Positions 20,768-29,442 of a stretch of DNA of 64,000 nucleotides are shown piece by piece (within the stretch, counting starts at the first letter, position 1; the number at the start of each line of letters is the position of its first letter). The position numbers and the translations under genes were made by a program. The DNA comes from Chromohalobacter canadensis (GTDB taxonomy: Bacteria > Pseudomonadota > Gammaproteobacteria > Pseudomonadales > Halomonadaceae), in NCBI RefSeq assembly GCF_034479555.1, contig NZ_CP140151.1, forward strand, positions 1,116,001 to 1,180,000, in the 5' to 3' direction. The notes under the pieces were generated by a model. It saw only the letters and a list, made by a program, of their open reading frames with translations, was not told the origin of the DNA and did no database searches.

Positions 20768-21628
20768 ATGAAAACGACTTTGTGCTCCCTGGCCGCCGCG
20801 GCAATCTTCACGGCCGCCACGACCGCCCAAGCCGAGGACAAGACGCTGGTGATCGGCACCAACAACTGGGCCGAGAACGTCGCGGTCGCCAACATGTGGA
20901 AGCTCATCCTCGAGAACCGCTACGACTACGATGTCGAGCTCTCCGATGTCAGCAAGAACGCCCTCTACAGCGGCCTTGCCAACAACGACTTCGACATCTC
21001 GCTCGAAATCTGGCTCCCCAACACCGACGCGCGCTACCTCGAGCCCTACAAGGACCAGCTCGAAATCAACGGCGCCTGGTACGAAGGCACCGGGCTCGGC
21101 CTGGTAGTGCCGAGCTATGCCGACATCGACACCATCCCGGAACTCAAGGCGCAAGCCGAGGACTACGGCTACCAGGGCAGCCCCAGCATTCTGGGCATCG
21201 ACTCCGGCTCGGCGATCGCCGGCCTGACCGACGAGGCCATCGACGCATACGAACTCCCCATGGAACAGGTCAACAGCTCCGGGCCGGCCATGATGGCCGC
21301 GCTGGATGCGGCCTACCAGCAGGAAGAGCCAATCGTCGTGACGCTGTGGAGTCCGCACTGGGCCTTTGCCGAGTACGACCTCAAGTACCTCGAGGATCCC
21401 AAGAACGTTTACGGCGACAACGAAACCATCTACTGGTTCTCGCGCCCGGGCTTCACCGAGGACGACCCTTGGCTCACCGAGGTGCTCAACGCCTGGCACA
21501 TGGACGATGACAGCCTGGGCGGCCTGATGGCCGAGATCGAACAGGCCGGCGATCCCGTCGAGGGCGCGCAGACGTGGATCGAAGACAACCAGGACCTCGT
21601 CGACGAGTGGCTCGCCGCCGGCGAATGA
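20768..21628 (+). CDS. Betaine-type ABC substrate-binding protein (OpuAC/ProX-like), orphan
   Basis: A 286-residue secreted protein with signal peptide (MKTTLCSLAAAAIFTAATTAQA, cut near residue 22-23) and an OpuAC-type type II binding fold: LVIGTNNWAENVAVANMWK, DISLEIWLPN, LGIDSGSAIAGL, VTLWSPHWAFAEYDL. Tryptophans at these positions form the cation-pi cage for quaternary ammonium ligands in relatives. No permease or ATPase gene lies next to it, so it either serves a transporter encoded elsewhere or acts with the locus in another way. It ends the rightward cluster and faces the BCCT genes. Confidence 0.88.
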   Translation: MKTTLCSLAAAAIFTAATTAQAEDKTLVIGTNNWAENVAVANMWKLILENRYDYDVELSDVSKNALYSGLANNDFDISLEIWLPNTDARYLEPYKDQLEINGAWYEGTGLGLVVPSYADIDTIPELKAQAEDYGYQGSPSILGIDSGSAIAGLTDEAIDAYELPMEQVNSSGPAMMAALDAAYQQEEPIVVTLWSPHWAFAEYDLKYLEDPKNVYGDNETIYWFSRPGFTEDDPWLTEVLNAWHMDDDSLGGLMAEIEQAGDPVEGAQTWIEDNQDLVDEWLAAGE

Positions 21629-21675
21629 CCTGCTAGTCACAACGCCTCGCCCAAGATGCCTCGTCCACAACGACA

Positions 21676-21710
21676 AGCGCCCCGGCATATCGCATGCCGG
21701 GGCGCTTTTT
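21676..21710 (+). terminator. Terminator between the binding-protein gene and BCCT carrier 1
   Basis: AGCGCCCCGGCAT and its exact complement form a 13-bp stem with a 5-base loop, followed by TTTTT on the + strand. It terminates the rightward cluster and may also serve the converging BCCT gene. A near copy occurs at 23495. Confidence 0.8.
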
Positions 21711-21732
21711 CGTGCAAGGCATCGAACGTCGG

Positions 21733-23286
21733 TTACGACGTGACGATCCCCTGGCGCTTGGCCATGGCTTGCGCAGCGCGCGGCCCCAGCCACAGCGTAG
21801 GCAACAGTACCAATGACACTGGGAACGCCGTAATCACGATGAACTGCTGCAATACGCTGATCTGTCCCGCGCCCATGTACAGCAGAATCGCCGCCATTAA
21901 CGCCATGGCCACGCCCCAGAACGCACGCAGCGCCGGCTGGGGGTCGTCATGGCCGGCGTTGACCACAGAAACCGCATAACTCATGGAATCGCCGGTAGTC
22001 GCCACGAAGATCGTCGTCAGCAGCAGAATCGCCAGCGCCATCAGGCTGCCGCCCGGCAACGCCTGGGCCACCGCCAGCGTGGCAACATCGAACTGGAAGT
22101 TTTGAAGCGCTTCGCTCAGATCGATGGCACCGCTCATCTGGTAGAAAATCCCCGAGCCGCCCAACAGCGTGAACCACACCGAGGTGGCCACCGGGGCGAG
22201 CACGGCCACGGCGACGACCAGTTGACGGATGGTGCGGCCCCGCGAGATGCGTGCCACGAAGATCGCCATCAGCGGTGCGTAGCCGATGAACCAGGCGAAG
22301 AAGAACACCGTCCACCACTTCATCCACCAGTCCGGCGCCGTCTGCGAAGTCATGGTAGACATTTCGAAGAATGACCCCAGAGATGTACCGAAGCCCTGGA
22401 ACCAGCTATCGAACAGGAATTGGGTCGGCCCGAAAAGCAGAATCACGGCGCCGATGCCCAATGCCAGCATGACATTGCAGCGGCTCAAAAACTGGATGCC
22501 CCGGTCGATGCCGGTGATCGCTGAACTCACGTAGACCCCGCCCAACACGACGAGGATCATCAACTGGGTGCCATAGCCCTCGGTCACGCCGAACAGGGTA
22601 TGCAGACCGAAATTCATCTGCGTGGCCAAAAAGCCGATGGGGCCTACGGTACCGGCCACCACGGCGATGACGCAGACGGCATCCACCACGCCACCCAAGA
22701 CACCGCGCATGCGTGCCTCGCCCAGTAACGGCGCCAACAGCGTGCGCGGTTGCAACGGCAGGCCACGATCGTAGTGATGATGCGACAATACGATAGCCGC
22801 CAAAGTACCCAGCACCGACCAGGCCTGAAATCCCCAGTGCATGAAGGCCTGTGCCAACGCATTGGGCACCGCCGCCGGCGTACCCGGCTCACTGGAAAAC
22901 GCCGGCGGCGTCACCACGAAATGATAGATAGGCTCGCCGGCAGCAAAGAATACACCGCCGCCGCCCAGCAGCGTGCACAGGATGATCGACACCCACTTGA
23001 AGGTGCTCATATCCGGCTGTTCGAGATTGCCGATGCGCGCGCGACCCGCAGATGACATGGCCACGCCCACGGCAATAAAGAAGGTCAGCAACAACAGCAG
23101 TTGGAAATAGGCCCCCAGATTCTTCGCCGTCCAGGCGAATCCCACGCCTATCGCTGCGGTCATGGCGTCGGCGTCGATCAGTGACAAGACCACAAACAGG
23201 ATGATGAAGCCGATCGTCAGCCCCATCACCGTCGGGTCGCCAAAATGCGTGCCCGAGCGCGTGGCGCTCGCATCGTGTTGAGTCAT
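21733..23286 (-). CDS. BCCT-family osmolyte transporter, copy 1
   Basis: A 517-residue betaine/choline/carnitine-type carrier with 12 predicted membrane segments. Family signatures are present: the WWTVFFFAWFIGYAPLMAIF stretch near 340-365, followed by ARISRGRTIRQ, and FVATTGDSMSYA near 440. BCCT carriers import quaternary ammonium or sulfonium osmolytes, most with Na+; the DMSP carrier DddT is in this family. The start giving MTQHDASATRSG is used; the upstream in-frame extension is not conserved. It is about nine-tenths identical by eye to copy 2 just upstream on the same strand. Confidence 0.92.
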   Translation of the reverse strand: MTQHDASATRSGTHFGDPTVMGLTIGFIILFVVLSLIDADAMTAAIGVGFAWTAKNLGAYFQLLLLLTFFIAVGVAMSSAGRARIGNLEQPDMSTFKWVSIILCTLLGGGGVFFAAGEPIYHFVVTPPAFSSEPGTPAAVPNALAQAFMHWGFQAWSVLGTLAAIVLSHHHYDRGLPLQPRTLLAPLLGEARMRGVLGGVVDAVCVIAVVAGTVGPIGFLATQMNFGLHTLFGVTEGYGTQLMILVVLGGVYVSSAITGIDRGIQFLSRCNVMLALGIGAVILLFGPTQFLFDSWFQGFGTSLGSFFEMSTMTSQTAPDWWMKWWTVFFFAWFIGYAPLMAIFVARISRGRTIRQLVVAVAVLAPVATSVWFTLLGGSGIFYQMSGAIDLSEALQNFQFDVATLAVAQALPGGSLMALAILLLTTIFVATTGDSMSYAVSVVNAGHDDPQPALRAFWGVAMALMAAILLYMGAGQISVLQQFIVITAFPVSLVLLPTLWLGPRAAQAMAKRQGIVTS

Positions 23287-23494
23287 CAATGTCCAGTTCC
23301 GATCGTCGCGTGAGGCGCGCACACTACCGACCTTCGTCGAACACGGCAAATCGAAATTTCAACATCGGGCGCGTCCGGCGCCGCAAAAGAAGACAAGGTC
23401 GCCGATCATGTGCCATTCACATCGTTCGCACCGTCTACTCAGGTGATCAACGAATGGCGGGGCGTAGCGAGTAAAAACCCTGCGTCCAACGACA

Positions 23495-23526
23495 AGCGCC
23501 CCGGCACGCAACATGCCGGGGCGCTT
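23495..23526 (-). terminator. Duplicated hairpin after BCCT carrier 2
   Basis: AGCGCCCCGGCA pairs with TGCCGGGGCGCT. It is the copy of the hairpin at 21676 and lies just past the stop of BCCT carrier 2. The T-run is shorter than in the other copy. Confidence 0.6.
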
Positions 23527-23550
23527 TACATGCAAGGCATCGGCCGTCGG

Positions 23551-25104
23551 TTACGAGGCGACGATTCCCTGACGTTTGGCCATGGCCTGCGCGGCGCGCG
23601 GCCCCAGCCACAGCGAGGGCAGCAACACCAGCGACACGGGGATCGCGGTGATCACGATGAACTGCTGCAAGACGCTGATCTGCCCTGCGCCCATGTACAA
23701 CAGAATCGCCGCCATCAACGCCATGGCCACGCCCCAGAACGCGCGAAGCGCGGGCTGGGGCTCGTCATGACCGGCGTTGACCACGGAGATCGCATAGCTC
23801 ATGGAATCGCCGGTAGTGGCCACGAAGATCGTGGTCAGCACCAGCACCGCCAGTGCCATCAACTTACCGCCCGGTAGCGCCTGGGCCACCGTCAACGTCG
23901 CGACATCGAACTGGAAGTTGTTGAGCGCTTCGCTAAGATCGATAGCGCCGCTCATCTGGTAGAAGATGCCCGAGCCACCCAACAGCGTGAACCACACCGA
24001 AGTGGCCACGGGGGCGAGCACGGCCACGGCCACGATCATCTGGCGAATGGTGCGTCCCCGCGAGATGCGCGCCACGAAGATCGCCATCAACGGCGCGTAG
24101 CCGATGAACCAGGCGAAGAAGAACACCGTCCACCACTTCATCCACCAGTCCGGCGCGGTCTGCGAGGTCATGGTCGCCATCTCGAAGAACGATCCCACAT
24201 AAGTCCCAAAGCCCTGGAACCAGCTATCGAACAGGAACTGCGTCGGCCCCAGAAGCAGGATCGTGGCGCCGATCGCCAATGCCAGCATGACATTGAAACG
24301 GCTCAGCATCTGAATGCCCCGGTCGACCCCGGTGATCGCCGAGGTCACATAGACACCGCCCAGCACGAGAAGAATCACCAGTTGCGTGCCGTAGCCCTCG
24401 GCGACGCCGAACAGCGTATGCAGGCCGAAGCTCATCTGGGTCGCCAGAAAGCCGATGGGGCCCACGGTACCGGCGACCACGGCGATGACGCAGACCGCGT
24501 CCACCACGCCGCCGAACACGCCGCGCATGCGTTCCTCACCCAACAGCGGCGCCAACAGGGTACGCGGCTGCAGCGGCAGGCCACGGTCGTAATGGTGATG
24601 CGACAGCACGATGGCCGCCAGGGTGCCGAGCACCGCCCAGGCCAGAAAGCCCCAGTGCATGAAGGACTGCGCCAGTGCATTGGGCACGGCCGCGGCGGTG
24701 CCCGCCTCGCTGGAAAATGCCGGCGGCGTGACCACGAAATGATAGACCGGCTCACCGGCGGCGAAGAACACACCGCCCCCGGCCAGCAGGGTGCACAAAA
24801 TGATCGACACCCACTTGAAGGTGCCCATGTCCGGTCGCTCAAGATTACCGATGCGCGCGCGGCCTGCCGGCGAGGCGGCCACGCCCACGGCGATCAGGAA
24901 GGTCAGCAGCAGCAGGAGTTGGAAATAGGCGCCCAACGTCTTCGCCGTCCAGGCGAACCCGGCACCGATCACCGCCGTCATGCCCTCGGGATCGGTCAGC
25001 GAGAACGCCACGAATAACACGATAAAGCCAATCGTCAGCCCCAGCACCGTCGGGTCGCCATAGCGAATCCCCGAGCGCGTGGCACTCGTGTTGTCTTGAG
25101 TCAT
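23551..25104 (-). CDS. BCCT-family osmolyte transporter, copy 2
   Basis: A 517-residue paralogue of the adjacent BCCT carrier, with the same membrane plan and signature motifs. Substitutions are scattered and mostly conservative (for example M/L, S/A and V/I changes in membrane segments); no frameshift or stop is present, so both copies look functional. Each copy has its own duplicated upstream region and hairpin, which suggests separate transcription and possibly different regulation or affinity. It starts with MTQDNTSATRSG. Confidence 0.92.
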   Translation of the reverse strand: MTQDNTSATRSGIRYGDPTVLGLTIGFIVLFVAFSLTDPEGMTAVIGAGFAWTAKTLGAYFQLLLLLTFLIAVGVAASPAGRARIGNLERPDMGTFKWVSIILCTLLAGGGVFFAAGEPVYHFVVTPPAFSSEAGTAAAVPNALAQSFMHWGFLAWAVLGTLAAIVLSHHHYDRGLPLQPRTLLAPLLGEERMRGVFGGVVDAVCVIAVVAGTVGPIGFLATQMSFGLHTLFGVAEGYGTQLVILLVLGGVYVTSAITGVDRGIQMLSRFNVMLALAIGATILLLGPTQFLFDSWFQGFGTYVGSFFEMATMTSQTAPDWWMKWWTVFFFAWFIGYAPLMAIFVARISRGRTIRQMIVAVAVLAPVATSVWFTLLGGSGIFYQMSGAIDLSEALNNFQFDVATLTVAQALPGGKLMALAVLVLTTIFVATTGDSMSYAISVVNAGHDEPQPALRAFWGVAMALMAAILLYMGAGQISVLQQFIVITAIPVSLVLLPSLWLGPRAAQAMAKRQGIVAS

Positions 25105-25223
25105 CTGGTCTTGGTTCCGGTCATCGAGTGAGGGGCGCACCCTACCGACCTTGGTCTTAGACGGCAAATCGAAATTTCAACATCGGGGGCGTCCAGCGCC
25201 ATAAAAGCAGACAAGGTCGCCGA

Positions 25224-25448
25224 TCATGTGCGGTTCACATCGCCCGCACCATCCGCATCACCATGGCGCTCGAGCAAACGTTGCATCGCGAGGTAGTGGT
25301 TCTCGGCCAATAGCTCGGAAAGCCAGTGCGCCATCAGCTTGCGGCGAACCGCCGTGTAATGACGACGATCCGTTCCGCTAAGTGAGGCTCTCAACGAGAA
25401 GTAAATGCTAAGACTCATCAATTCCGTCGAGTTACCAAGAACTGCCAA
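25224..25448 (-). CDS. Small open frame ending in a DTW-gene-like tail (doubtful)
   Basis: A 74-codon frame with no recognised domain. Its tail contains AMQRLLER, encoded by the exact 24-bp repeat that also encodes the same residues at the end of the DTW-domain gene at 27578. I think it is a junction product left by the rearrangement rather than an evolved gene. It points toward BCCT carrier 2. Confidence 0.25.
   Translation of the reverse strand: MAVLGNSTELMSLSIYFSLRASLSGTDRRHYTAVRRKLMAHWLSELLAENHYLAMQRLLERHGDADGAGDVNRT
25267..25290. repeat. 24-bp direct repeat, left copy
   Basis: It is identical over 24 bases to 27597-27620 (core GAGCAAACGTTGCATCGCG). The two copies bracket the LysR/aldo-keto reductase pair, 2330 bases apart. 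The sequence corresponds to the last codons of the DTW-domain gene. Confidence 0.85.
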
Positions 25449-25475
25449 ATCAGGGAAAGAAGGAAGCTGGGAAAC

Positions 25476-26378
25476 TTACCCGCTCAACCGCTCGCGATTT
25501 CGGGCTACCAGATCCGTTAAGAAGTCGGCTAGTGCTCTGATGCGCCGCGATCTTGCAAGGTCTGTTTGGATGACAAGATAGATTGGTTGGTCGACCCCAA
25601 TGTCCGAGTCAACGCAGACTAGCCCCGCATCGCGAGCGATGAAGTGCGGTAGCACCGCAAGCCCGAGCCCCGCCTTAGCTGCCGCCACCTGTGCGGCAAG
25701 TGAGGTGGTGGTCAGCGCTGGTGTGCGCCCACGCAGGATTTGCTCCACCCATTGAGCGGCAGGCAGGTGCGACTGCATCTCACCCCAAGTGATAAAGGTA
25801 TCCGTGTCATAGTCACCCAGGTCGGGGGTAGCCTCGCGTCGTGACTCGTAGCCGGGGCTGCAATAAAGCCCGTAGCCCAAGGTGCCGAGACGGCGTAGCG
25901 TGACATTGCCCCTTTCAGGCCGGACCATCCGCACCGCAAGGTCGGCATCTCGTCGATGCAGGTTAGTGGTCGAGATGTCGGTCACCACTTCAACCAATAG
26001 CTCGGGGTATTGCGCGCGAAACTCCGGGAGCGCCGGCAGTATCAACTCGGTAGCCAGATTTTCGGCCGTCGCCAGTCGCACTTGGCCGCTCATCTGAGTT
26101 TGAAGGTCTGCTTCCGATGTAAAGGCTTGCGCAGCCGCTTCCAAGGCTTCCGCCTTCTCTATGAGATCGGCACCGTCCTCAGTTAACTGGTATCCCGATT
26201 GCTGACGCACGAAGAGTGGGAGCTTCAAGGCAGTTTCGAGTCGCTCGATACGCCGTGAGAGTGTCGCGATCCCTAGGTTGAGCTGCGATGCAGCGGCGCT
26301 CAAAGTACCGCAGCGCGCTACGGCAAGAAATGCGCGGGTATCATCCCAGACTAGGCCCCCGAGGCATCTGTTTTTCAA
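25476..26378 (-). CDS. LysR-family transcriptional regulator
   Basis: A 300-residue LysR protein. The winged helix is near the N-terminus ([35 protein letters not shown]) and the effector domain runs from about 95 with FLVRQ-like linker residues ([15 protein letters not shown]). The [26 protein letters not shown] pattern fits the YhjC/PcaQ-like LysR subgroup that regulates divergent oxidoreductases. It is divergent from the aldo/keto reductase, with an 87-base shared promoter region. Codon choice is more relaxed and GC lower than in neighbours, supporting acquisition. Confidence 0.9.
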   Translation of the reverse strand: MKNRCLGGLVWDDTRAFLAVARCGTLSAAASQLNLGIATLSRRIERLETALKLPLFVRQQSGYQLTEDGADLIEKAEALEAAAQAFTSEADLQTQMSGQVRLATAENLATELILPALPEFRAQYPELLVEVVTDISTTNLHRRDADLAVRMVRPERGNVTLRRLGTLGYGLYCSPGYESRREATPDLGDYDTDTFITWGEMQSHLPAAQWVEQILRGRTPALTTTSLAAQVAAAKAGLGLAVLPHFIARDAGLVCVDSDIGVDQPIYLVIQTDLARSRRIRALADFLTDLVARNRERLSG

Positions 26379-26465
26379 AATCGGAAACCTCTTTACCTAA
26401 AACGTTCGTTTTTTTCATATCTGGATAGTGCCACGCTGCCACTCCGGCACTCAAGGAGACAGATC

Positions 26466-27449
26466 ATGGAAAAACGAACGCTTGGCAACGACTTCTCGGT
26501 TTCGGCCATCGGCTTGGGATGCATGGGAATGAGCGAATTCTATGGGCCTCGAGATGACAGTGAATCGTTGCGCGTACTGGAGCGGGCTGTCGAGCTTGGT
26601 GTCGACTTTTTCGATACGGCAGACATGTATGGGCCGCATCACAACGAAGAACTTATCGGTCGTTTTCTGGCCCGCAGCAAGGCTCAGATTCGCATTGCGA
26701 GCAAGTTTGGCATTGTACGCAACCCTGGGGAATATAAGCGTAGCCTGGACAACAGTGCCGACTATGCACGCAAGGCTTGTGAAGCCTCGCTTCGCCGGCT
26801 AGGCGTTGAGCAAATCGATCTTTATTACGTCCATCGCATCAACCCTGAAGAACCAATCGAAGAAACAATTGGTGGGCTCGAACGTCTTGTTCAGTCAGGG
26901 AAGATCGCCCGTATTGGCCTATGTGAGGTCAGCGCCGCAACGCTACGTCGGGCTCATGCGGTTCACCCGATTACTGCGGTACAGACAGAATATTCTCTAT
27001 GGACCCGCGAAGTAGAGCGAGAAGTGCTACCCGCCTGTCGCGAGTTAGGCATCGGTTTCGTGCCTTACTCACCACTCGGTCGCGGGTTTCTGACCGGGCG
27101 GTTTCAGGATACGGCAGAGTTCGGCGAGGGTGACTTCCGCCCCAATCTGCCGCGTTTCACAGAAGGGGCGATTGACGCCAACCGCCGAATCGCTGATGTG
27201 ATCGCCGAGGTGGCGGCACAGAAAGGCTGCAGCCCGGCGCAGCTTTCGCTGGCTTGGCTCTTGTCCAAGGGACCCGACATCGTACCGATTCCCGGCACCA
27301 AACAGCTGCGCTATATCGAAGAGAATGTCGCCGCAGCGAACATCAGTCTTAGCGTCGAAGAGCAGCGTCAACTCGAAACGGCCACGGCATCACTGCCGGT
27401 GGTAGGCGAGCGCTATACCTTGGAGGGCATGAAAGGAGTGAATGTATGA
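26466..27449 (+). CDS. Aldo/keto reductase
   Basis: A 327-residue NADPH-dependent oxidoreductase of the AKR superfamily (AKR13-like, the group of YakC and Tas-type enzymes). The catalytic tetrad is visible: Asp in FFDTADMYG, Tyr in the same motif, Lys in IASKFG and His in YYVHRI. C-terminal [21 protein letters not shown] is the typical cofactor-binding end. The start follows CAAGGAGACAGATC. It reduces aldehydes or ketones; the specific substrate is unknown. The divergent LysR is its likely regulator. Confidence 0.92.
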   Translation: MEKRTLGNDFSVSAIGLGCMGMSEFYGPRDDSESLRVLERAVELGVDFFDTADMYGPHHNEELIGRFLARSKAQIRIASKFGIVRNPGEYKRSLDNSADYARKACEASLRRLGVEQIDLYYVHRINPEEPIEETIGGLERLVQSGKIARIGLCEVSAATLRRAHAVHPITAVQTEYSLWTREVEREVLPACRELGIGFVPYSPLGRGFLTGRFQDTAEFGEGDFRPNLPRFTEGAIDANRRIADVIAEVAAQKGCSPAQLSLAWLLSKGPDIVPIPGTKQLRYIEENVAAANISLSVEEQRQLETATASLPVVGERYTLEGMKGVNV

Positions 27450-27577
27450 GTGCCATGCCCTGCGGTTGCCGTAATGGCCCTTGGACTGGGCCTGCGGCAA
27501 CCCACGCCTCAGTGGAATGAATCAAAGGCTGTGCGGGCGGCAACGTGGACTGCATCGGCGAAAAGGTAAGCGAAGCG

Positions 27578-28336
27578 CTACACGTATGACTCGCGTCGCT
27601 CGAGCAAACGTTGCATCGCGCCGGAAGGTGCCTCGACCTGACGATGGCGCCGACTGGAGGCGTAGTTTTCGTTGAACACCTCGAAGTAGTCGTCGAGGAT
27701 CGCCGAGGCGTCGGTGTCGCCGCTGATGCGCAACAGCTCGGCGGCGACTTCGGCGGTGCATAGATGCTCGCTGGAGGCCGCTTTGCGCAGTCGGTAGCGC
27801 GTCAGGCGTGATGTCTTGAGCGGTAGCACCGGGAGCGAGGCCAGGTACTCGCTACGCCGAAAGATCCGCCGCGCCTGGCGCCAGGTGCCGTCGAGAAGGA
27901 TGAATACCGGCGTGCGCGAGCCAGCCAGTGCTGCGTCGACGGCCTCGGGACCCACCACGCGCTCGGCGTAATCCGCCTGGTCGTCGGGAAAGACGATGAA
28001 CGGCGCAAAGCGGTCGTCCTCGAGCAGCGCCAGAAGCCGCGGGTCGGGTTCGGTGCGATACCAGGTGAAGACTTGGGTTTCGGGCAGGATATGGCTAATC
28101 AAACGACCGGTATTGGTCGGCTTGTAATGCTCGATGGGATGCGTCAAAAGCCAGAAACGTACGCGGCTCTCGGCTGCCACACGGTACGGACACAAGCAGT
28201 TGAGCTTGGGCAGCCGGCACTCCGGACAACGCGAGACGAAGCTGCCGCGCGCATTGAACGGCTTGCGCGGCGCGTCGGGGTCATAACCGGAGACCGTCGT
28301 GGCTGAATCGGCCGGCGCATCGTGGGATTCATGCAT
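27578..28336 (-). CDS. tapT: tRNA-uridine aminocarboxypropyltransferase (DTW domain)
   Basis: DTW-domain protein of 252 residues. The N-terminal cysteine cluster CPECRLPKLNCLCPY and the catalytic LLDGTWRQARRIF (DTW motif) identify the TapT/TuaA group, which adds the 3-amino-3-carboxypropyl group from S-adenosylmethionine to uridine 47 of tRNA. The last residues (AMQRLLERRESYV) are encoded by the 24-bp repeat that reappears at 25267, so the gene's 3' end may have been rebuilt by an insertion. Symbol by family; yfiP is the older name. Confidence 0.85.
   Translation of the reverse strand: MHESHDAPADSATTVSGYDPDAPRKPFNARGSFVSRCPECRLPKLNCLCPYRVAAESRVRFWLLTHPIEHYKPTNTGRLISHILPETQVFTWYRTEPDPRLLALLEDDRFAPFIVFPDDQADYAERVVGPEAVDAALAGSRTPVFILLDGTWRQARRIFRRSEYLASLPVLPLKTSRLTRYRLRKAASSEHLCTAEVAAELLRISGDTDASAILDDYFEVFNENYASSRRHRQVEAPSGAMQRLLERRESYV
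27597..27620. repeat. 24-bp direct repeat, right copy (in tapT 3' end)
   Basis: Exact partner of 25267-25290. It lies within the last codons of the DTW-domain gene, where insertion with target duplication would restore the reading frame end. Confidence 0.85.
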
Positions 28337-28391
28337 GAGACATCAGGCTGGGTCGAAAAGGCCGGGCATTCTAGCATGCCCGGCCGGGCTT

Positions 28392-29342
28392 TCATCCACG
28401 CGGTGTCGAGGCTGCGGGCGGCGCGTTCGAAGCATGCCGGCGCTTCCAGTAACCCGCCAGCAGCGAACCGGAAACGTTGTGCCACACAGAGAACAAGGCG
28501 CCGGGCAGCGCCGCGCCTGCGGTGAAGAATTGATTCGCCAGCGTCACCGCCAACCCTGAATTTTGCAGGCCGACCTCGAAGGCGATGGTGCGCGCGGTAC
28601 GCGTGTCGAAGCGCAGCGCCCGCGCCAGACCGTACCCCGCCGCGAGGCCGATGCCGTTATGCGCGATGACCGCCAGCGCCACGATGGGTCCCAGCGTGCT
28701 CAAGCGTCCGGCATTGAGCGCCACCACGATGGCGATGATCAATACGATGGACGCCATGGCCAGTGTGGCCAAGGCCGGTTCCACACGTTGAATGTGCGTA
28801 CCCAGCAGGTGATGAATCACCACGCCCAGCACGATGGGCGCAACCACCAACTGAGCGATGCTCAGCAGCATGCCCAGCACCGGCACATCGATGCTCTGGC
28901 CCAACAGCAGCAAGGTGATCAACGGCGTGGCGACCACCGAGATCAGCGTCGAGACCATGGTCATCGACACCGACAGCGCCACATGGCCGCCAGCCAACCA
29001 GGTCATCACATTGGAGGAAGTTCCGCCCGCCGTGGCACCCACCAGCACCATGCCGATGGTCAGTTCGGGCGACAGGCCCAGCACCCGAGAGACCAGCAGT
29101 GCCGCCAGCGGCATGACCAGAAACTGCAGGATGACGCCCACGGCGATGGGCTTGGGCGACTTCACCACGCGTGCGAAGTCGCCCTTGGTGAGCGTCAGCC
29201 CCATGGCGAACATGATGATCACCAGTAGCGCCTTGATATAGCCGGCCAAGCCGGTAAAAAGCTCCGGCACCAGGGCGGCGATGACCGCCAACAAGATGGC
29301 CCAGACGGGAAACAGACGATTGATACGTTCGAAGATTGGCAT
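28392..29342 (-). CDS. Bile acid:sodium symporter family (BASS) transporter
   Basis: A 316-residue membrane protein with about 9-10 hydrophobic segments. The motifs IIMFAMGLTLTKGDFARV near residue 45, VGATAGGTSSNVMTWLAGG near 110, and FEVGLQNSGLAVTLANQFF near 265 carry the two family Na+/substrate crossover regions. Bacterial BASS members move pantoate, pyruvate or unknown organic anions rather than bile acids, and the substrate here cannot be read from sequence. AGGAC precedes the chosen start; the longer frame to 29378 is not supported. Confidence 0.88.
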   Translation of the reverse strand: MPIFERINRLFPVWAILLAVIAALVPELFTGLAGYIKALLVIIMFAMGLTLTKGDFARVVKSPKPIAVGVILQFLVMPLAALLVSRVLGLSPELTIGMVLVGATAGGTSSNVMTWLAGGHVALSVSMTMVSTLISVVATPLITLLLLGQSIDVPVLGMLLSIAQLVVAPIVLGVVIHHLLGTHIQRVEPALATLAMASIVLIIAIVVALNAGRLSTLGPIVALAVIAHNGIGLAAGYGLARALRFDTRTARTIAFEVGLQNSGLAVTLANQFFTAGAALPGALFSVWHNVSGSLLAGYWKRRHASNAPPAASTPRG

Positions 29343-29442
29343 GAGTGTCCTAGCGTGTTTCGTCGGTGCTTTATGCACCTTGTTGTATCGAAGGGAGGCA
29401 ATAGTGTGCCGTAAAACGTGGCGCAGGCGAAGCGCCTCGGCG

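Larger units (their letters stand above)
21660..23436. repeat. Tandem duplication, unit 1 (BCCT carrier with flanks)
   Basis: This segment and 23480-25250 are diverged direct copies. The likeness covers the terminator hairpin, the whole BCCT gene and about 150 bases upstream of it (for example GGCAAATCGAAATTTCAACA at the same distance from both start codons), then stops. Coding offsets are exactly 1818 bases. Confidence 0.9.
23480..25250. repeat. Tandem duplication, unit 2 (BCCT carrier with flanks)
   Basis: The second copy of the unit described at 21660. The two units are separated by about 44 unrelated bases. Upstream similarity ends at about 25250, only 17 bases before the 24-bp direct repeat at 25267. 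Confidence 0.9.

Noticed and set aside
20723..21793. Open frame of 356 codons on the minus strand
   Set aside because: Antisense to the betaine-type binding protein and crossing its terminator; Val/Gly/Asp-rich shadow with no domain.
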